28,182 nt of DNA, taken from the NCBI GenBank assembly GCA_009602725.1, contig WELB01000053.1, forward strand, positions 51,276-79,457, given 5' to 3'. The DNA is from Spirogloea muscicola (lineage: Eukaryota > Streptophyta > Zygnematophyceae > Spirogloeales > Spirogloeaceae). Shown here piece after piece: positions 9,780 through 20,189 of this stretch. The position numbers and the translations under genes are program-made. Positions within the stretch are counted from its first letter, which is position 1; the number at the start of each line of letters is the position of its first letter. The notes beneath the pieces are model-generated. The model made no database searches. It was not told where the DNA came from and saw nothing but the letters and a program-made list of their open reading frames with translations.

Positions 9780-10456
9780 CTATGATCCGTAAATGAGCGG
9801 ATTGGGAAACAGAGTCTCCCCTGCACTGGGGTGATGCCCATCCTCCTCCGCAATGGGGTCCCTCGGACGAGGCGTGTCGATCTGGTCGGCGTCCCCCTGG
9901 GAGGTGGCAAGCGGCTCCTCATGGACGTTGTCCTCACCGACAGCTTCCGGACGAAGGGCCCCATTACTTCTGAGACCGGCTACGCTGTGAAGGTAGCCGA
10001 ACGGAAGAAGCTGCACAAGTACAAGGACCACCCGGCGGGTGATACCTTTTACCCCCTGGCCATGGACATCCATGGGTGTTACGGGGGTCGGTGGTCCTCG
10101 TTACTTTCGCTGCTGGCCTCTCAAGCTGACCAGCGGCGCCGGGAGCAGGGTGCTGCCCTTCCCGGTGGCTCGGTGCCTTTGGGTCTGGTGTCCTGCTACC
10201 GTATGCGACTGTCTATGTCCCTGCAGCGCTCCCAAGCGCTTGCTTTGCACCGCCGCGCTGGTCGCGCCCTTGCAGCAGCCTCTGGCTTGCGCAGCGGGGT
10301 TGCTCTTCCTCCCCTCAGCTCATCTGACTTCCTACTGCTGACACGGGGGTATTGAGGGCGCCCTGTCTGCCTAGCCTTTGGCTCCGTCATGAACACCTGT
10401 ATGCATCTGGCTGGCATTTCACAGCCGATTCTTTCATATCAGCAGCCGCTTTCTTT
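9780..10456 (+). mobile_element. Family A retroelement, longest remnant (ORF C-terminus plus tail)
   Basis: An open frame from 9831 to the TGA at 10355 is the longest coding relic of the family. It has RRVDLVGVPLGGG, LMDVVLTDSF, then GYAVKVAERKKLHKYKDHP and F-Y-P-L-A-M-D-I-H-G, R-M-R-L-S-M-S-L-Q-R-S, R-A-L-A-A-A-S-G-L-R-S-G and L-L-L-T-R-G-Y-stop. The spaced D, D and K resemble the acidic-plus-lysine layout of a PD-(D/E)XK nuclease, which is an inference. The tail to 10456 carries TGTATGCATCTGGCTGGC...CAGCC...ATCAGCAGCCGC. No reverse transcriptase is present, so the copy is 5'-truncated. It ends about 420 bp before the ATG9 start. Confidence 0.65.
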
Positions 10457-10491
10457 CTCCTGCCCAGCCTCGTTCCTCGTGGTCCGCAAGA

Positions 10492-10501
10492 AGCGGCGGC
10501 C

Positions 10502-10536
<35 letters not shown>

Positions 10537-10584
10537 AAGGGCGGCTGCGGCGGGAAGGGCGGCGGCGGCGGCGGCGGCGGCGGT
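10492..10584 (+). repeat. GCG trinucleotide tract
   Basis: Two near-perfect runs of GCG are separated by about 25 bp. They lie in the probable ATG9 leader and create spurious poly-Ala or poly-Arg frames on both strands. Confidence 0.9.
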
Positions 10585-10588
10585 GGCC

Positions 10589-10849
10589 ATGACCATGGGA
10601 CTCTGGAGCGCAGGACGCTGCTGCGCGGCGGCGCTTCGGGACCTCCCGGGCCTCCCCTGGTGTGGCACTGCCGCAGAGCCGCCGCTTCGCGCGGCGCCGC
10701 GCCTTTGCCACCTCCGCCGGCGAGGCGCGGCCCTCGGCGTTGTGGCCGCAACTTGCGGAGCTCTTGGCGGCGCCGCCATGGCCTTGCTCTTGACGCGCCT
10801 CCATCCTGTCATCGCCGCTAGCAGGCTGCCCGGTGGAGCCGCGCCCTGA
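10589..10849 (+). CDS. Possible upstream ORF in the ATG9 leader
   Basis: Two in-frame ATGs (10589, 10595) open an 86-codon frame that stops 24 nt before the ATG9 start codon. The product has a Cys/Arg-rich first half and a hydrophobic Ala/Gly/Leu segment (GVVAATCGALGGAAMALLLT). It could be a regulatory uORF, a short membrane peptide, or chance, since stop codons are rare at this GC content. I recognise no homolog. If the leader is transcribed as one RNA, this frame would reduce ATG9 initiation. Confidence 0.25.
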   Translation: MTMGLWSAGRCCAAALRDLPGLPWCGTAAEPPLRAAPRLCHLRRRGAALGVVAATCGALGGAAMALLLTRLHPVIAASRLPGGAAP

Positions 10850-10873
10850 GGAGCCGGCCGCCGTGGCGCGAGC

Positions 10874-13800
10874 ATGCGCTCCGAGGAGGCGGCCGTCGGC
10901 GCCGGCGACTATGCGCCTCTCGGCGACGGCGGCGGAGGCGGCGGCTGCGGCGACGGCGGTCTGGAGATGGAGGAGTTCAGCCCCGGGCACCGGTGCGCAG
11001 CGGCCTCCGCTGGCGCCGTTGTCGAGCGAGGCGTCGGCGCAGATGCTGGCCTAGTAGCAGCGCCGTCGCAGGGCCCTGACGGCAGCGCGGCGCGGCGCCC
11101 AGGCCGGGCAGCGGGGGCGACAGCCCGAGCCTCGTGGAGCTGCTGCGTGGCGAGAGCACGCCCTGGCGCGTTCCCGCCGACCTCGACCGCTTCCTCGAGC
11201 GCGTCTACCGCTACTACTGCGACAAGGGCTTCTGGTGCATCTTCACCATGGTGAGGCCAAGCCGCTCTTCTGATGCTCTCGTCCTGCCATTCGCTCTGCC
11301 ACTCTTAGAAGCAGTCTCAGCACGTCGTCCTCCTGCAAGCCCTCCCCTGCGAGCACCCTGCAGGGGTTTGCAGGTACGTCTTGGCTGTAGGATATAGTGA
11401 GCTGGACTTTTGGCGCACCTCGCTTCTTGTGTACTCTACTGCCTTTGCTCTAACTTTTCTCACATCTAAGCCTCACTTTTCTCCTTCATGCGTACAGGGA
11501 ATCCTAGAGCTTCTCACGCTCGGTTTCACCATCGCCTTCTCGGCCCTCCTCCTTCTGGTCATAGATTGGCACGGCCTCCTCAACGCTCGGTGCGGCGTCG
11601 CGGCCGCTGAGCAGGGGTACCCGCCCTGCAACCTCGCTGTGGAGGCGGTGCACACCCACCCCCTCTCGCCCTTCACCTTTGCCAAGGCCGTGGTGCTCGT
11701 CTACCTCCTCGTCTTCTCCGTCTACTGGGCTTTCTGCTTCGCCCGCTTCTTTGCGCAGCTGCGAGACGTCCTGGAGATTCGGGACTTCTGCCAGCACAGG
11801 TTAGCCTGCTGTTCCCAGTCCTCCAACTAAGAAAGCTCAACCTCCTCCTTTCTGGTGCTATACCAGAGTAGAGGCCTAGGAGCTAGATCTGGGAGCTGTA
11901 TCCCTGTTGGAGCTACGAATTGAGAGAACCACTCGTGGGCTGCATTTGTGAAAGGAAGGACTTGCAGCATACAGTCTCTGCTGTTTCATCCTAAATGCCG
12001 GCTGTGTCGACGTTCTTTACCTATTCACAGTGGATGCCGACTTGTGCAGCTTGGGCATCAGTGAGAGGGAGCTACAGACAATGGCATGGCCAGTCGTCCT
12101 GGACCACCTGACGGCCTTCCAGAGCCGGCGGCCACTGTGTATGGCCAAAGACCTGACATCGCACGACATGGTTTTGCGCATCATGCGCAAAGAGAATTAC
12201 CTCGTAGGCATGCTCAACAAGGATGTCCTGGCGTTCCCCTGCCCACCCTGGCTGCCCGGGGTAGAGCGGCGGGCTGGCCGAGGCGTCGTGCTCACCAAAA
12301 CCATGGAGTGGAGCCTCAATTGGTGCATCTTGCAGCACATGTTTGACAGGTGTGCGTAGCATGTTGTGATCGAGGGCAAGTGCCGGTGCTCTCTCAAAGG
12401 CTTTGGCAGATGTTCTACCAATTGAGAAGAGACAGGCTCAGCTTTTGTGCTCGGCTATTGCAGCTTAGATGACACTCAAGCCCCCCCTAGTGTCCTTCTA
12501 CTAGCAAAGATGTAACTACTGTCCTTATGCAGAACGCTGCTATGTGACTTGCGTGCAGAAACTTTCTCATCAAAAAGGATTTTGTGGCAGAGCCAGCGGT
12601 GCTGAGAAAGCGCCTGATGGCTGTCGGGTGCACCATGTTGCTACTCTCTCCGTTCCTCACCATCTTCATGCTCATCTACTTCTTCCTGCGCAATGCGGAG
12701 CAGTTCTATCACCAGCCCTCCACTGCCGGCTCCAGACGATGGTCCAACCTCGCACAATGGCGCATACGCGAATTCAATGAGGTTGACACTTCTTCCGAAC
12801 TCGTGTAGATCACATACACAATCTTCTACTTTTTAGGTACTTTGGCTACATCCTACTGGCATCACTGTCGCACATACAGTCTGTCCACATGGTTGTGCAA
12901 GTGGTGGTATCTTATTAGTAACATTCTCCTTATGACCTTATCTTATAATGCTGCAAGGACATGGACTGAAGTGCCTGCCTGTTCTGTTCAGGTGGAACAC
13001 TTGTTCAACCAGCGGCTGGACACCAGCTACAAATACGCAGTGGACTACACCAAGCAATTCCCCTCCCACATTCTTTCAATGGTGGCCAAGTTTGTGTCCT
13101 TCATCACCGGAGCTTTTGCTGCGGTCCTTCTCGGCATAGCACTTGTGGACGAGTCCCTTCTGGAGGCGCAGGTGCACAATTGTCCACCCATTGAATAGTT
13201 TCATGCGCCCCTTGCATTTGTTTGACACGGCACTTTCATTGCAAAAGGCGTGCTTTCTGGAGAAGCATGAGACAAGTACAGTGCTTGTCAGCTTCCTTCG
13301 TCTTTTGATCCAGAATCTGGCATCCAGAATCTTGCTGGCTCCTGAATGTTCAGCAGTCACTTTCCCGGGAAAACGATTGTCTGCATGCCTTGTCGTGCTC
13401 GTCTGCTCAGAGTGTCCCGATGGGGCCCTAAGAAAGCAGCATATGCTGTTGTTGACAGGTCTTTGGAAGGAACCTTTTCTGGTTTGCGGCTATCCTGGGA
13501 ACAATCTTAGCTGTGAGTAGGTCTCTAATCATGGAGGAATGTATGATATACAACCCAGAGCTAGCCATGGGAAATGTTGTACAGCATACTCATTACCTGC
13601 CGAAGCACTGGCGAGGGCTGGCAGGAGCAGACAGCGTGCGAGCTGAATTTGAGAGCATGTTTCAGGTGACCGCGAATAAGCTCTAACAATGTGCGTCCAG
13701 CTATTTGAGGGCCATGATGACTGCAGTGCACTTTACTGGCATGGCATGTAGAGTGCAGATTGTCATGGGATTGCAATTGGGGTGGCCTTGTCAATGGTCA

Positions 13801-15229
13801 GAAGGACTGCTGCTGACAGCTTGTCTACGCCCTCATGGTCAGTTTAAGGCACTACTCTTCTTCGAGGAGATGCTCTCCATCTATACCACGCCATTTATTC
13901 TTTGGTTCTTCCTTCCCGAGGTACTATGACTGTTTCTGATCCTGCAGAGTGACCTGCTCAGAATAATACTGCTATTGGCATGGGTTGCTCACTTGTTATC
14001 ATGTTGTCTTGCTTAATTCGAAGTTGATGTAGAATTGCAGCCTTGGACTTCATGAATCTGCATCTGCTTGCAAAGATCGGTGATCACTGATGATGCTGAC
14101 TTTGGCTCTATTTTGAATTTTAGTGTGTGGACAGGTTGCTACAGTTTGTACAGGACTTTACCGTGCATGTAGATGGTGTTGGTCACGTCTGTAGCCTGAG
14201 TGCGTTCGACTTTGCCAGCCATGGGAATGCCAATTATGGATCACCATTGCATACAGGCAGGCATCAGCGCTCCTCGCAGGGGAAGATGGAGAAGTCATTC
14301 CTCAGGTCTGCGGACCTCCTGCAATCCTGAACTGCACTCAATTGTACCTGACTGTCTCCTACTCTACTGCAACCTAGGCAGTTCTTGTCAGCGGGTGGCA
14401 GAGGTGGACTCACCTGTTATTTCATGTATTCGTCTCATAGTTTCATGGTTTTTGGATCCTTGCCAGCTTTAAGAGTCACTATCCAAAGTGGGAGCCCAAC
14501 GAGCACGGCCAGCACTTCCTCTCGACCATCACCGGCTTTCGCATCCTCCAGGAGGAGAGCCAGATCATGCAGTCCAAGCACTCCTTGCAGCAGGCAACAC
14601 TGCTGCCGGCGTTGCTGACTGGGGCTACCGCTACCCCTGTCCGCTTGGACAATCCTGGCAACCAGAGGTTGGGCCACATTATTCCAGGGTCGCACGGGAG
14701 GAGCTTCTTTCCAGAGCAGAGTCATGGGCCAGGCAATGCTATGGAGAGCCATCAGGTGGGGTCGATGTCACTCATAAATCTCGAGCAGGTGCAGCAGCTG
14801 CACTGGCTCAACAAGTATTACTTGGCCAGATCAGCTCTGCAAGCATCAGCCCTGCAGCCTCCAGGGCCGGGCAGTTCGCTTGGCTATGTAGATGAGCTTC
14901 CTCACGTTGAGGCTACCTCTGAATGGAAGAGACTCCCAGTTGTTGGACTCGCTGCGGAAGGGATGCGCTTCCAAGAACCTCCTTCCTTAGGAGGTGCCAG
15001 CTCAAGTGATGGCAGGAGTTGCAGCAGAGGGGAGTCGGAGGTGGCTGTGCAGGCTGGGGAGAACGAGTGGGCGCCCATGACTAGTGGTGGCAGTGCAGAT
15101 GACTTTGCATTGGGTGCTGGTTTCGCGCTCGGTGATAGTGGCCAGGAGAGCCAGCAGACTCTCTTAGTGGACCTCGAGGAGCGGGAGCGGCACTGGTCTA
15201 GCCCCCCAGCTTCCGAGGGGCCTAGTTGA
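10874..15229 (+). CDS. ATG9: Autophagy-related protein 9 (lipid scramblase of the phagophore)
   Basis: ATG9 is the multispanning membrane protein of Golgi-derived vesicles that seed autophagosomes and scramble lipids. Exons 10874-10992, 11103-11250, 11498-11799, 12050-12349, 12559-12781, 12992-13171, 13459-13665, 13843-13920, 14124-14305 and 14467-15229 give 833 aa, close to plant ATG9, with every phase consistent. Landmarks in order: [20 protein letters not shown] before the first membrane span (about 70-90), [34 protein letters not shown]-type text as [125 protein letters not shown] and [13 protein letters not shown]. The first about 50 residues are Gly-rich and acidic, and the last about 200 are a variable low-complexity tail, as usual. 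Acceptor 12049 was preferred over 12030 because only it keeps frame and plant spacing. The first exon is the least certain. Confidence 0.95.
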
Positions 15230-15943
15230 GGACATTGCGGAGGTTGCAATTGGCTCCGAGCGAAGCTCTCAGCCTTTTGACTGAGCATAGAAGCTCATAG
15301 ATGCCCGCTTAAGACGTTCAAATCGATCACAGTGCCTCAACAGCTGTTACTGCAGCAGCTTGAACGCCCATCACAGGCCGACCACATTCTTTGGCACCGC
15401 TTAAGGTGCCGCCCGTGTAGCTTTCTATCAGGATGAGCTTCTAGTCAAGCCACCCAATTGGCTGGAGATCTGTGCACTTGACTTGGCCAAGGCCCCTCTT
15501 CATTGGCACGTCTGCAGGATCTCCCGATCCACTGCGCTGAAGTGGCGCTAAGTCAAGATTCTGCGGGGACGGCTTGCTGGCTGCCTGCAGAGCTGCACTG
15601 CATGCGCTGCTGTCTTGCATGTGACCTGGGTGAAGGCTTTACTGGGCAAGTCCATCCACTTAGGCCATGCACTAATGAGAGGCATAGTCAGGAAAGGGTG
15701 CTCATAGACAAGGGCGCCCAATGCTCGTCAGCCTCAAAGAAGAAGGCCCGCGGTCCTCATGAATTGAAAGATGAAAGAGAGGCCAGTTTTTGCCTTACAA
15801 ATGTCCTGGTAACGGGGTAACAGCTTCAAAGAAGGGGATTGCGTGGAGCGTGATCCTGTCCAACGACAGCCGTCATCAACTTAGCGCCAACAAGTCAAAA
15901 CAACAAGTTGAACAAGTTAAAAAGGACATTTGTAAGGCTAGAG
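15230..15943. other. ATG9 3' flank, no recognised feature
   Basis: No protein-like frame or repeat match was seen. One short open frame at 15503-15820 lacks any recognisable domain. Confidence 0.5.
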
Positions 15944-15985
15944 CTGGCCTCCCTTTCAAGTTCATGCGCACCGCGCGCCTTCTCT
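15944..15985 (+). repeat. Shared block GGCCTCCCTTTCAAG...CGCGCGCC
   Basis: About 40 bp match 2731-2772 with few changes, and an inverted version occurs at about 2890-2930. Here the block directly precedes a retroelement coding relic. Confidence 0.6.
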
Positions 15986-15989
15986 CAAT

Positions 15990-16427
15990 AGGCGGGCTAC
16001 GCAGTCGGCCAAGCGGCGGGCGAGAAGGAACGGAAGTACTCTGACCACCCGGTGGGCGACGAGTTCATTCCACTGGCAGTGGACGTGCACGGAGCCTTTG
16101 GCTTCAAATGCCTTGACTTGCTCCACCGCCTGGCGCGGCATGTAGCGGCCCGCCGCCTCGGGCAGCAGGGCGAGCAGCCCGGCTTCAACGTAGCCGGGTC
16201 CCTCGCTCAGGTGTTCCGTATGCGTTTGGCCGTCTCGATGCAGCGGTCCCTCGCCTTCGCGGTTCACTTGCGCGCAGGCCGAGCTTTGGCGGCGGCCTCC
16301 GGCTTCCGTCAGGGCGACGTCTTTCCACCGGCTAGCTACTCGGATCTGCATCTCCTGTCTAGAGGTTACTGAGCGTTCCCTGGCTGATGTCTTAGTCCTA
16401 GTCGTTCGCACTCAAGCTCCCTCAGAC
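15990..16427 (+). mobile_element. Family C retroelement remnant (ORF C-terminus plus tail start)
   Basis: The frame reads GYAVGQAAGEKERKYSDHP, then DEFIPLAVDVHGAFGFKCLD, R-M-R-L-A-V-S-M-Q-R-S, R-A-L-A-A-A-S-G-F and L-H-L-L-S-R-G-Y-stop (TGA 16370-16372). It is collinear with family A at 9980-10355, starting just after that copy's putative nuclease-like motif. The tail GAGCGTTCCCTGGCTGATGT recurs at 27757-27780. The assembly gap interrupts it. Confidence 0.65.
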
Positions 16428-16643
16428 NNNNNNNNNNNNNNNNNNNNNNNNNNNNNNNNNNNNNNNNNNNNNNNNNNNNNNNNNNNNNNNNNNNNNNNNN
16501 NNNNNNNNNNNNNNNNNNNNNNNNNNNNNNNNNNNNNNNNNNNNNNNNNNNNNNNNNNNNNNNNNNNNNNNNNNNNNNNNNNNNNNNNNNNNNNNNNNNN
16601 NNNNNNNNNNNNNNNNNNNNNNNNNNNNNNNNNNNNNNNNNNN
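16428..16643. other. Assembly gap of 216 N
   Basis: A run of N lies between a family C tail and a family B ORF end in the same orientation. Near-identical repeats on both sides probably broke the assembly, so true content and length are unknown. Confidence 0.98.
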
Positions 16644-16870
16644 AGAGCCCTCGCTGCTGCCTCTGGCTCTGTCCAGGGGACCCACTTCCAGGACCCTAGC
16701 CTCTCTGATTTGCGGCTGCTTAGCAGGGGTTACTGAGTAATTTGTAGCTGCTTTCTTTCTTTGTGTGCTTTGGTTTCTTAGCGCTTCCTCTGGCTTCCTC
16801 TGGCCCCCTTCTCGTTCTTTGTTCATTCTTTTTTGGGCTGGCTTGTCCAGCCCCTATCCTCAATGGGCGA
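16644..16870 (+). mobile_element. Family B retroelement 3' end
   Basis: The last 30 codons are intact: R-A-L-A-A-A-S-G-S-V-Q-G-T, then L-S-D-L-R-L-L-S-R-G-Y and TGA. The tail is AGTAATTTGTAGCTGC, TTAGCGCTTCC and the hairpin GGGCTGG (16835-16841) / CCAGCCC (16847-16853), ending CCTATCCTCAATGGGCGAG. This is the cleanest link between a family B ORF end and its tail. A GC-rich leader follows at once. Confidence 0.7.
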
Positions 16871-16913
16871 GCCCTTTCCACCTGCGCTATCACAGGCTCC
16901 AACAGGACCAGCG

Positions 16914-16914
<1 letters not shown>

Positions 16915-16951
<37 letters not shown>

Positions 16952-16952
16952 C
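16915..16952 (+). repeat. GCC trinucleotide tract
   Basis: A run of CCG/GCC units lies in the GC-rich stretch before the PP4R2 gene. It encodes poly-Pro or poly-Ala depending on frame. Confidence 0.85.
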
Positions 16953-16999
16953 TTCGGCTCCGCGGGCCGTCGCCTGCGCCGCCGCACAGCTCACGGTCG

Positions 17000-17095
17000 C
17001 GCGGACCCAACGGCGCGGGCCTGCGAAGCGCCGAGATCGAGCTTCTGCTCAGCGCCGCTCGCAGCCAGGTGTCCGGGCGGCTGCGGTGGCAGCGG
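17000..17095 (+). other. Possible upstream exon of the PP4R2 gene
   Basis: The frame G-L-R-S-A-E-I-E-L-L-L-S-A-A-R-S-Q ends at a good donor (CGG|GTGAGG, 17096). It could join in phase to acceptors at 17541 or 17553 and supply the missing N-terminal helix. No ATG lies in that frame nearby, so it may instead be leader sequence. Confidence 0.3.
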
Positions 17096-17567
17096 GTGAG
17101 GCAGCGGGAGCTTGAGAGGCCTGGTGGTGGCGGCCGCCGCTGTGCGCTCCAGCGTCTTTACGATTCAGGCCAATGCCTTGGCCTCTCAAAAGTGCGGCTT
17201 GATTGGAACGAGTACAGCACCGACCATGGGGTCGGCATCTCTTCCGGGCGATGTTGCGTTGACAGCCTTCTGCAGGTGACGCCTGATTGGTACCAATCAA
17301 CCGAGTCTGCTAGCTGCTGTAAGGAATATCGCTGGAATTGTGTGATCAGCTGATGCATTGGGCACACTCAGCAGATTAGCCAGCAGATAGGCAGTCTGTA
17401 CATGATGCGGTGCCTATTCATTCTGGGGCGTCTTGTCTCGTGGGCCAAGCACATTGCAAACTCCCATCAAAAAGGTCGAAAGTTTGTCTCTTGCCTCAGC
17501 CATGTGCTCATTGTCCAACTAAAGCTGCTGCTCTGATGAGTTCAGGGAACAGCCATCATCTAGGGTC

Positions 17568-19340
17568 ATGACTGCTGACTTGAATTTCATCTTGGAGGTT
17601 ATAGCTGCTACTGGCAAATACTGGTATGTCAAGCTAATTTGTCGGGATAGCAGCCTCTCTGCTGTAGGATGCCAGTGCAGTATGGTCAAGGAGGTCCACT
17701 TGTCTACTTGCTTGTGATTAGTCGAAGAGCAGCATGCAGCCCTCACATTTCACCTTGCTACGACATTCATTGTCTGTAGGCACGACTGGTCTCAGCTCAG
17801 GAAGCTTCTGGCATTCAGGCTGGATCAGCTGCTACAGGAGTATAGCAGGCAGTGCACAAACGTAGAGGTCGGGCCGCCACCACCACTGGTTACTGGGGAG
17901 AGCTTCGACGAGCTGGAGCAGCGCTTACAAAATGGTGGCAGATCAAACCCTGCTCCTTCATTCAATGCCTTGGACCTTGCTCGTGCACACGGCGCTCATC
18001 TTTCCCCTCCCTTGATGTCTACCCTATCAAAGTCCTCAGTGGATGCGTGATTGATGTTTTATGCTACGATCTAGTGTGACGCACCTGATCATCAAGCACC
18101 TTGTTGTCCTGGCTTGCATCAGCTCTGGAGGGCTTTGCAGAAGGTCCTCCTTTCACCTGTCAGCGTCTATGTGAGGCAAGGATCTTTCATCATATGTCGA
18201 AGTGTTCCTCCACATAGCAATGAGCTTAAGAAGACCATGGGAATGGCATCTCTCAGGAACGTCTCAGCATCAGGCTGAAATCAGCATCAGCATCAGCATC
18301 AGCATCATCACTGAAATGCTTACTTTTTCAATAAGTATGCAGGTGTTATTGCATCCTCACGACACATACCGGACGCTTGACAAATTTGCGCTTGCCATTG
18401 AAAAAGTGAGTCTTACATCTGTAGGTTCTTGCCTCAGCATCAATACCACAGTGAGGTTGCTGAATTGCCTGCTCTGACACCCCAAGAGACAGCACAGCTG
18501 ATGTGAAGCTTGTGCTATGTGCAGCTCTTGATGGTTACAAGTTCAGCAGCTATTTGTACAAGTCCTTATCCCTCTCTCCCTCTACCTGAACCTCCCATAC
18601 CGCAAGAGGGATCGGATGGTTTCCCTTCACCAAAGGCCATGGATGTTAGCCAAAATGAGTCGGTAAATACAGCTGGTCTGGGTCCCCTTCGTAACCCTCA
18701 GCATGACAACACTCTGGAGGCTGTTGCCATGCAGTTGGACCGCAGGCAGAACAACATGCCACCACTGTCTGTCATCGAGACAGGGAATGCTTCGTCCTCT
18801 ATTCCAGTACCAGTGGAGCCGGCCAATGTGGATCCCTTTGGAGCATCTGACAGTGGAAGTAGCAGACAAATTGGAGAGAGAAAGCCTCCTCCACCTGGTG
18901 CTAGCTCAATGACAGCTATTGGCTTGCCAAGGCCAGACCATGAGCCTCATACAGAGGCAACAGGGCCCCAGTCCATGGTTGCAACCACAGACAGCACTGC
19001 CATCAAGCATGCAGGTGTCTCAGCAAGCAACCTATCGACATCTGCAGCAAAATCTGATGGTGCTGCAGTGCCAGCTTCACAGGAGGCATCAGGCTGTGAT
19101 GCGGAGATCGAAAGGCCACATGTAGATGGTTCAATGGATGCAGATTCAACTCCGACAAGACCCGAAGATGCAGGTGACAGTCTTGCAGGTGGCCAGCTTA
19201 GGCCGGCAGACCTGCATCTTGGAGCAGGAGAAGCAAATGCAGACAGCTTAGAGGAGAGTCGAAAGAGGATGCGTAATGACAGCACTCTGGACGTTGTTGC
19301 AGGCGCCCACATACAGCAGCCAGGCACAGCACAGTCTTAA
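17568..19340 (+). CDS. PPP4R2: Protein phosphatase 4 regulatory subunit 2 (PPP4R2)
   Basis: PPP4R2 is the core regulatory subunit of the nuclear PP4 phosphatase, which acts in DNA-damage recovery and RNA-processing complexes. Exons 17568-17623, 17780-17934, 18123-18175, 18343-18405 and 18525-19340 give 380 aa if the ATG at 17568 is the start. The conserved N-terminal half reads ILEVIAATGKYW|HDW, LRKLLAFRLDQLLQEYS, GESFDELEQRLQ, GFAEGPPFTCQRLCE and T-L-D-K-F-A-L-A-I-E-K, colinear with plant and animal PPP4R2. From about residue 115 the protein is low complexity (Ser, Pro, Ala, acidic) and ends near an R-K-R-M-R basic cluster, as in the family. Known members have roughly 20-30 more residues before ILEV, so an upstream exon is likely. 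Intron 3 (18176-18342) uses a GC donor (GAG|GCAAGG); the nearby GT would break frame. Confidence 0.87.
18283..18306 (+). repeat. AGCATC hexanucleotide microsatellite
   Basis: Four perfect AGCATC units lie inside the GC-AG intron of the PP4R2 gene, about 35 bp before its acceptor. Confidence 0.85.
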
Positions 19341-20079
19341 GTTCACATTTGTCGCTTGCAGCAGACACTTTTATGGACTGTTGCTCGAATATTTGAGAAA
19401 ACGGCTGCTTGAGTGAGACAGGTTAGCATGTTCACAGGGGGGAGATAGCGCACTACTCACTTACTTAGGCGTGTGCTGTTTCTGCATTGTAGTGCATAGC
19501 TGAAAATCAGAGAGATGTCAAGCCTAGGTTCATAGATGCAGGCTGCTTAGCAACGCATTTAAGTAGGATAACAACCAATATGTGTGTCTTGCAATGACAG
19601 ATAGCACAGGTAGGCCCTTACTTGCTCTTCCTCATAGACTGTGCGCCGTGCTTAGCTACTGGGAGGACAAGCGGATGGATTAGTAGCATACTGAGCAGAT
19701 GGAGTTGGCTCAGTGACACGCCGGCCTAATTGATGATCCACAAGGGGTGTGGGTAGGCGGGCTGGGTAAATCCGATTGCAAAGTGAGGGACAGTTGTCCC
19801 ATATTAGTAACTTTATAGCTAACCTTAGCAGAGGCCTCGTCTGGTAATCAAATAAGGTCCAGAGGGCCGAGCTGACTTCCTGTGGAAGGCTGTGAGAGGC
19901 TGTGAAAGGCCCTGGAAACGTGGGCAGAGATGAAAAGTTAGAAGGGCGGAAGGGAGCCAGAGGGAAGTGTCTCCGTCGCCATGTGTTACCTCAGCCCATA
20001 TTTAGCGTTATCTTTGTTCCTCTGACGCACTGTACTTACTGTTCTGTTGCGCTTTCTCGCTGTACTTAACGCCACCCGG
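19341..20079. other. PP4R2 3' flank, nothing recognised
   Basis: No protein-like frame, RNA gene or repeat family member was recognised. Confidence 0.5.
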
Positions 20080-20150
20080 CCCCTCCAGACCTGGTCCATT
20101 CTTTTGGGCTGGCCTCTCACAGCCACCAGTCAATGTGGAAGCGCTGTTCC
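20080..20150 (+). repeat. Family C tail
   Basis: CCAGACCTGGTCCATTC, the hairpin GGGCTGGCCTCTCACAGCC and ACCAGTCAATGTGG-AAGCGCT match the tails at 27818-27890 and 3169-3240. Confidence 0.6.
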
Positions 20151-20189
20151 TCACTTACTGGCTGGCTTTTGGCCTATCTTTTCATTCCA

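Noticed and set aside
10387-10990. Minus-strand frames over the GCG tract
   Set aside because: They are poly-Ala, poly-Pro or poly-Arg translations of the trinucleotide tract.
12030-12049. Acceptor at 12030 as the start of ATG9 exon 4
   Set aside because: It breaks the reading frame with the 11799 donor. The acceptor at 12049 keeps frame and gives the same spacing as plant ATG9.
13143-13520. 125-codon plus-strand frame in the ATG9 gene
   Set aside because: It reads across the intron between exons 6 and 7 in another frame; only its antisense and splice context belong to ATG9.
15503-15820. Open frame of 105 codons downstream of ATG9
   Set aside because: No domain, no neighbouring exon and no repeat match.
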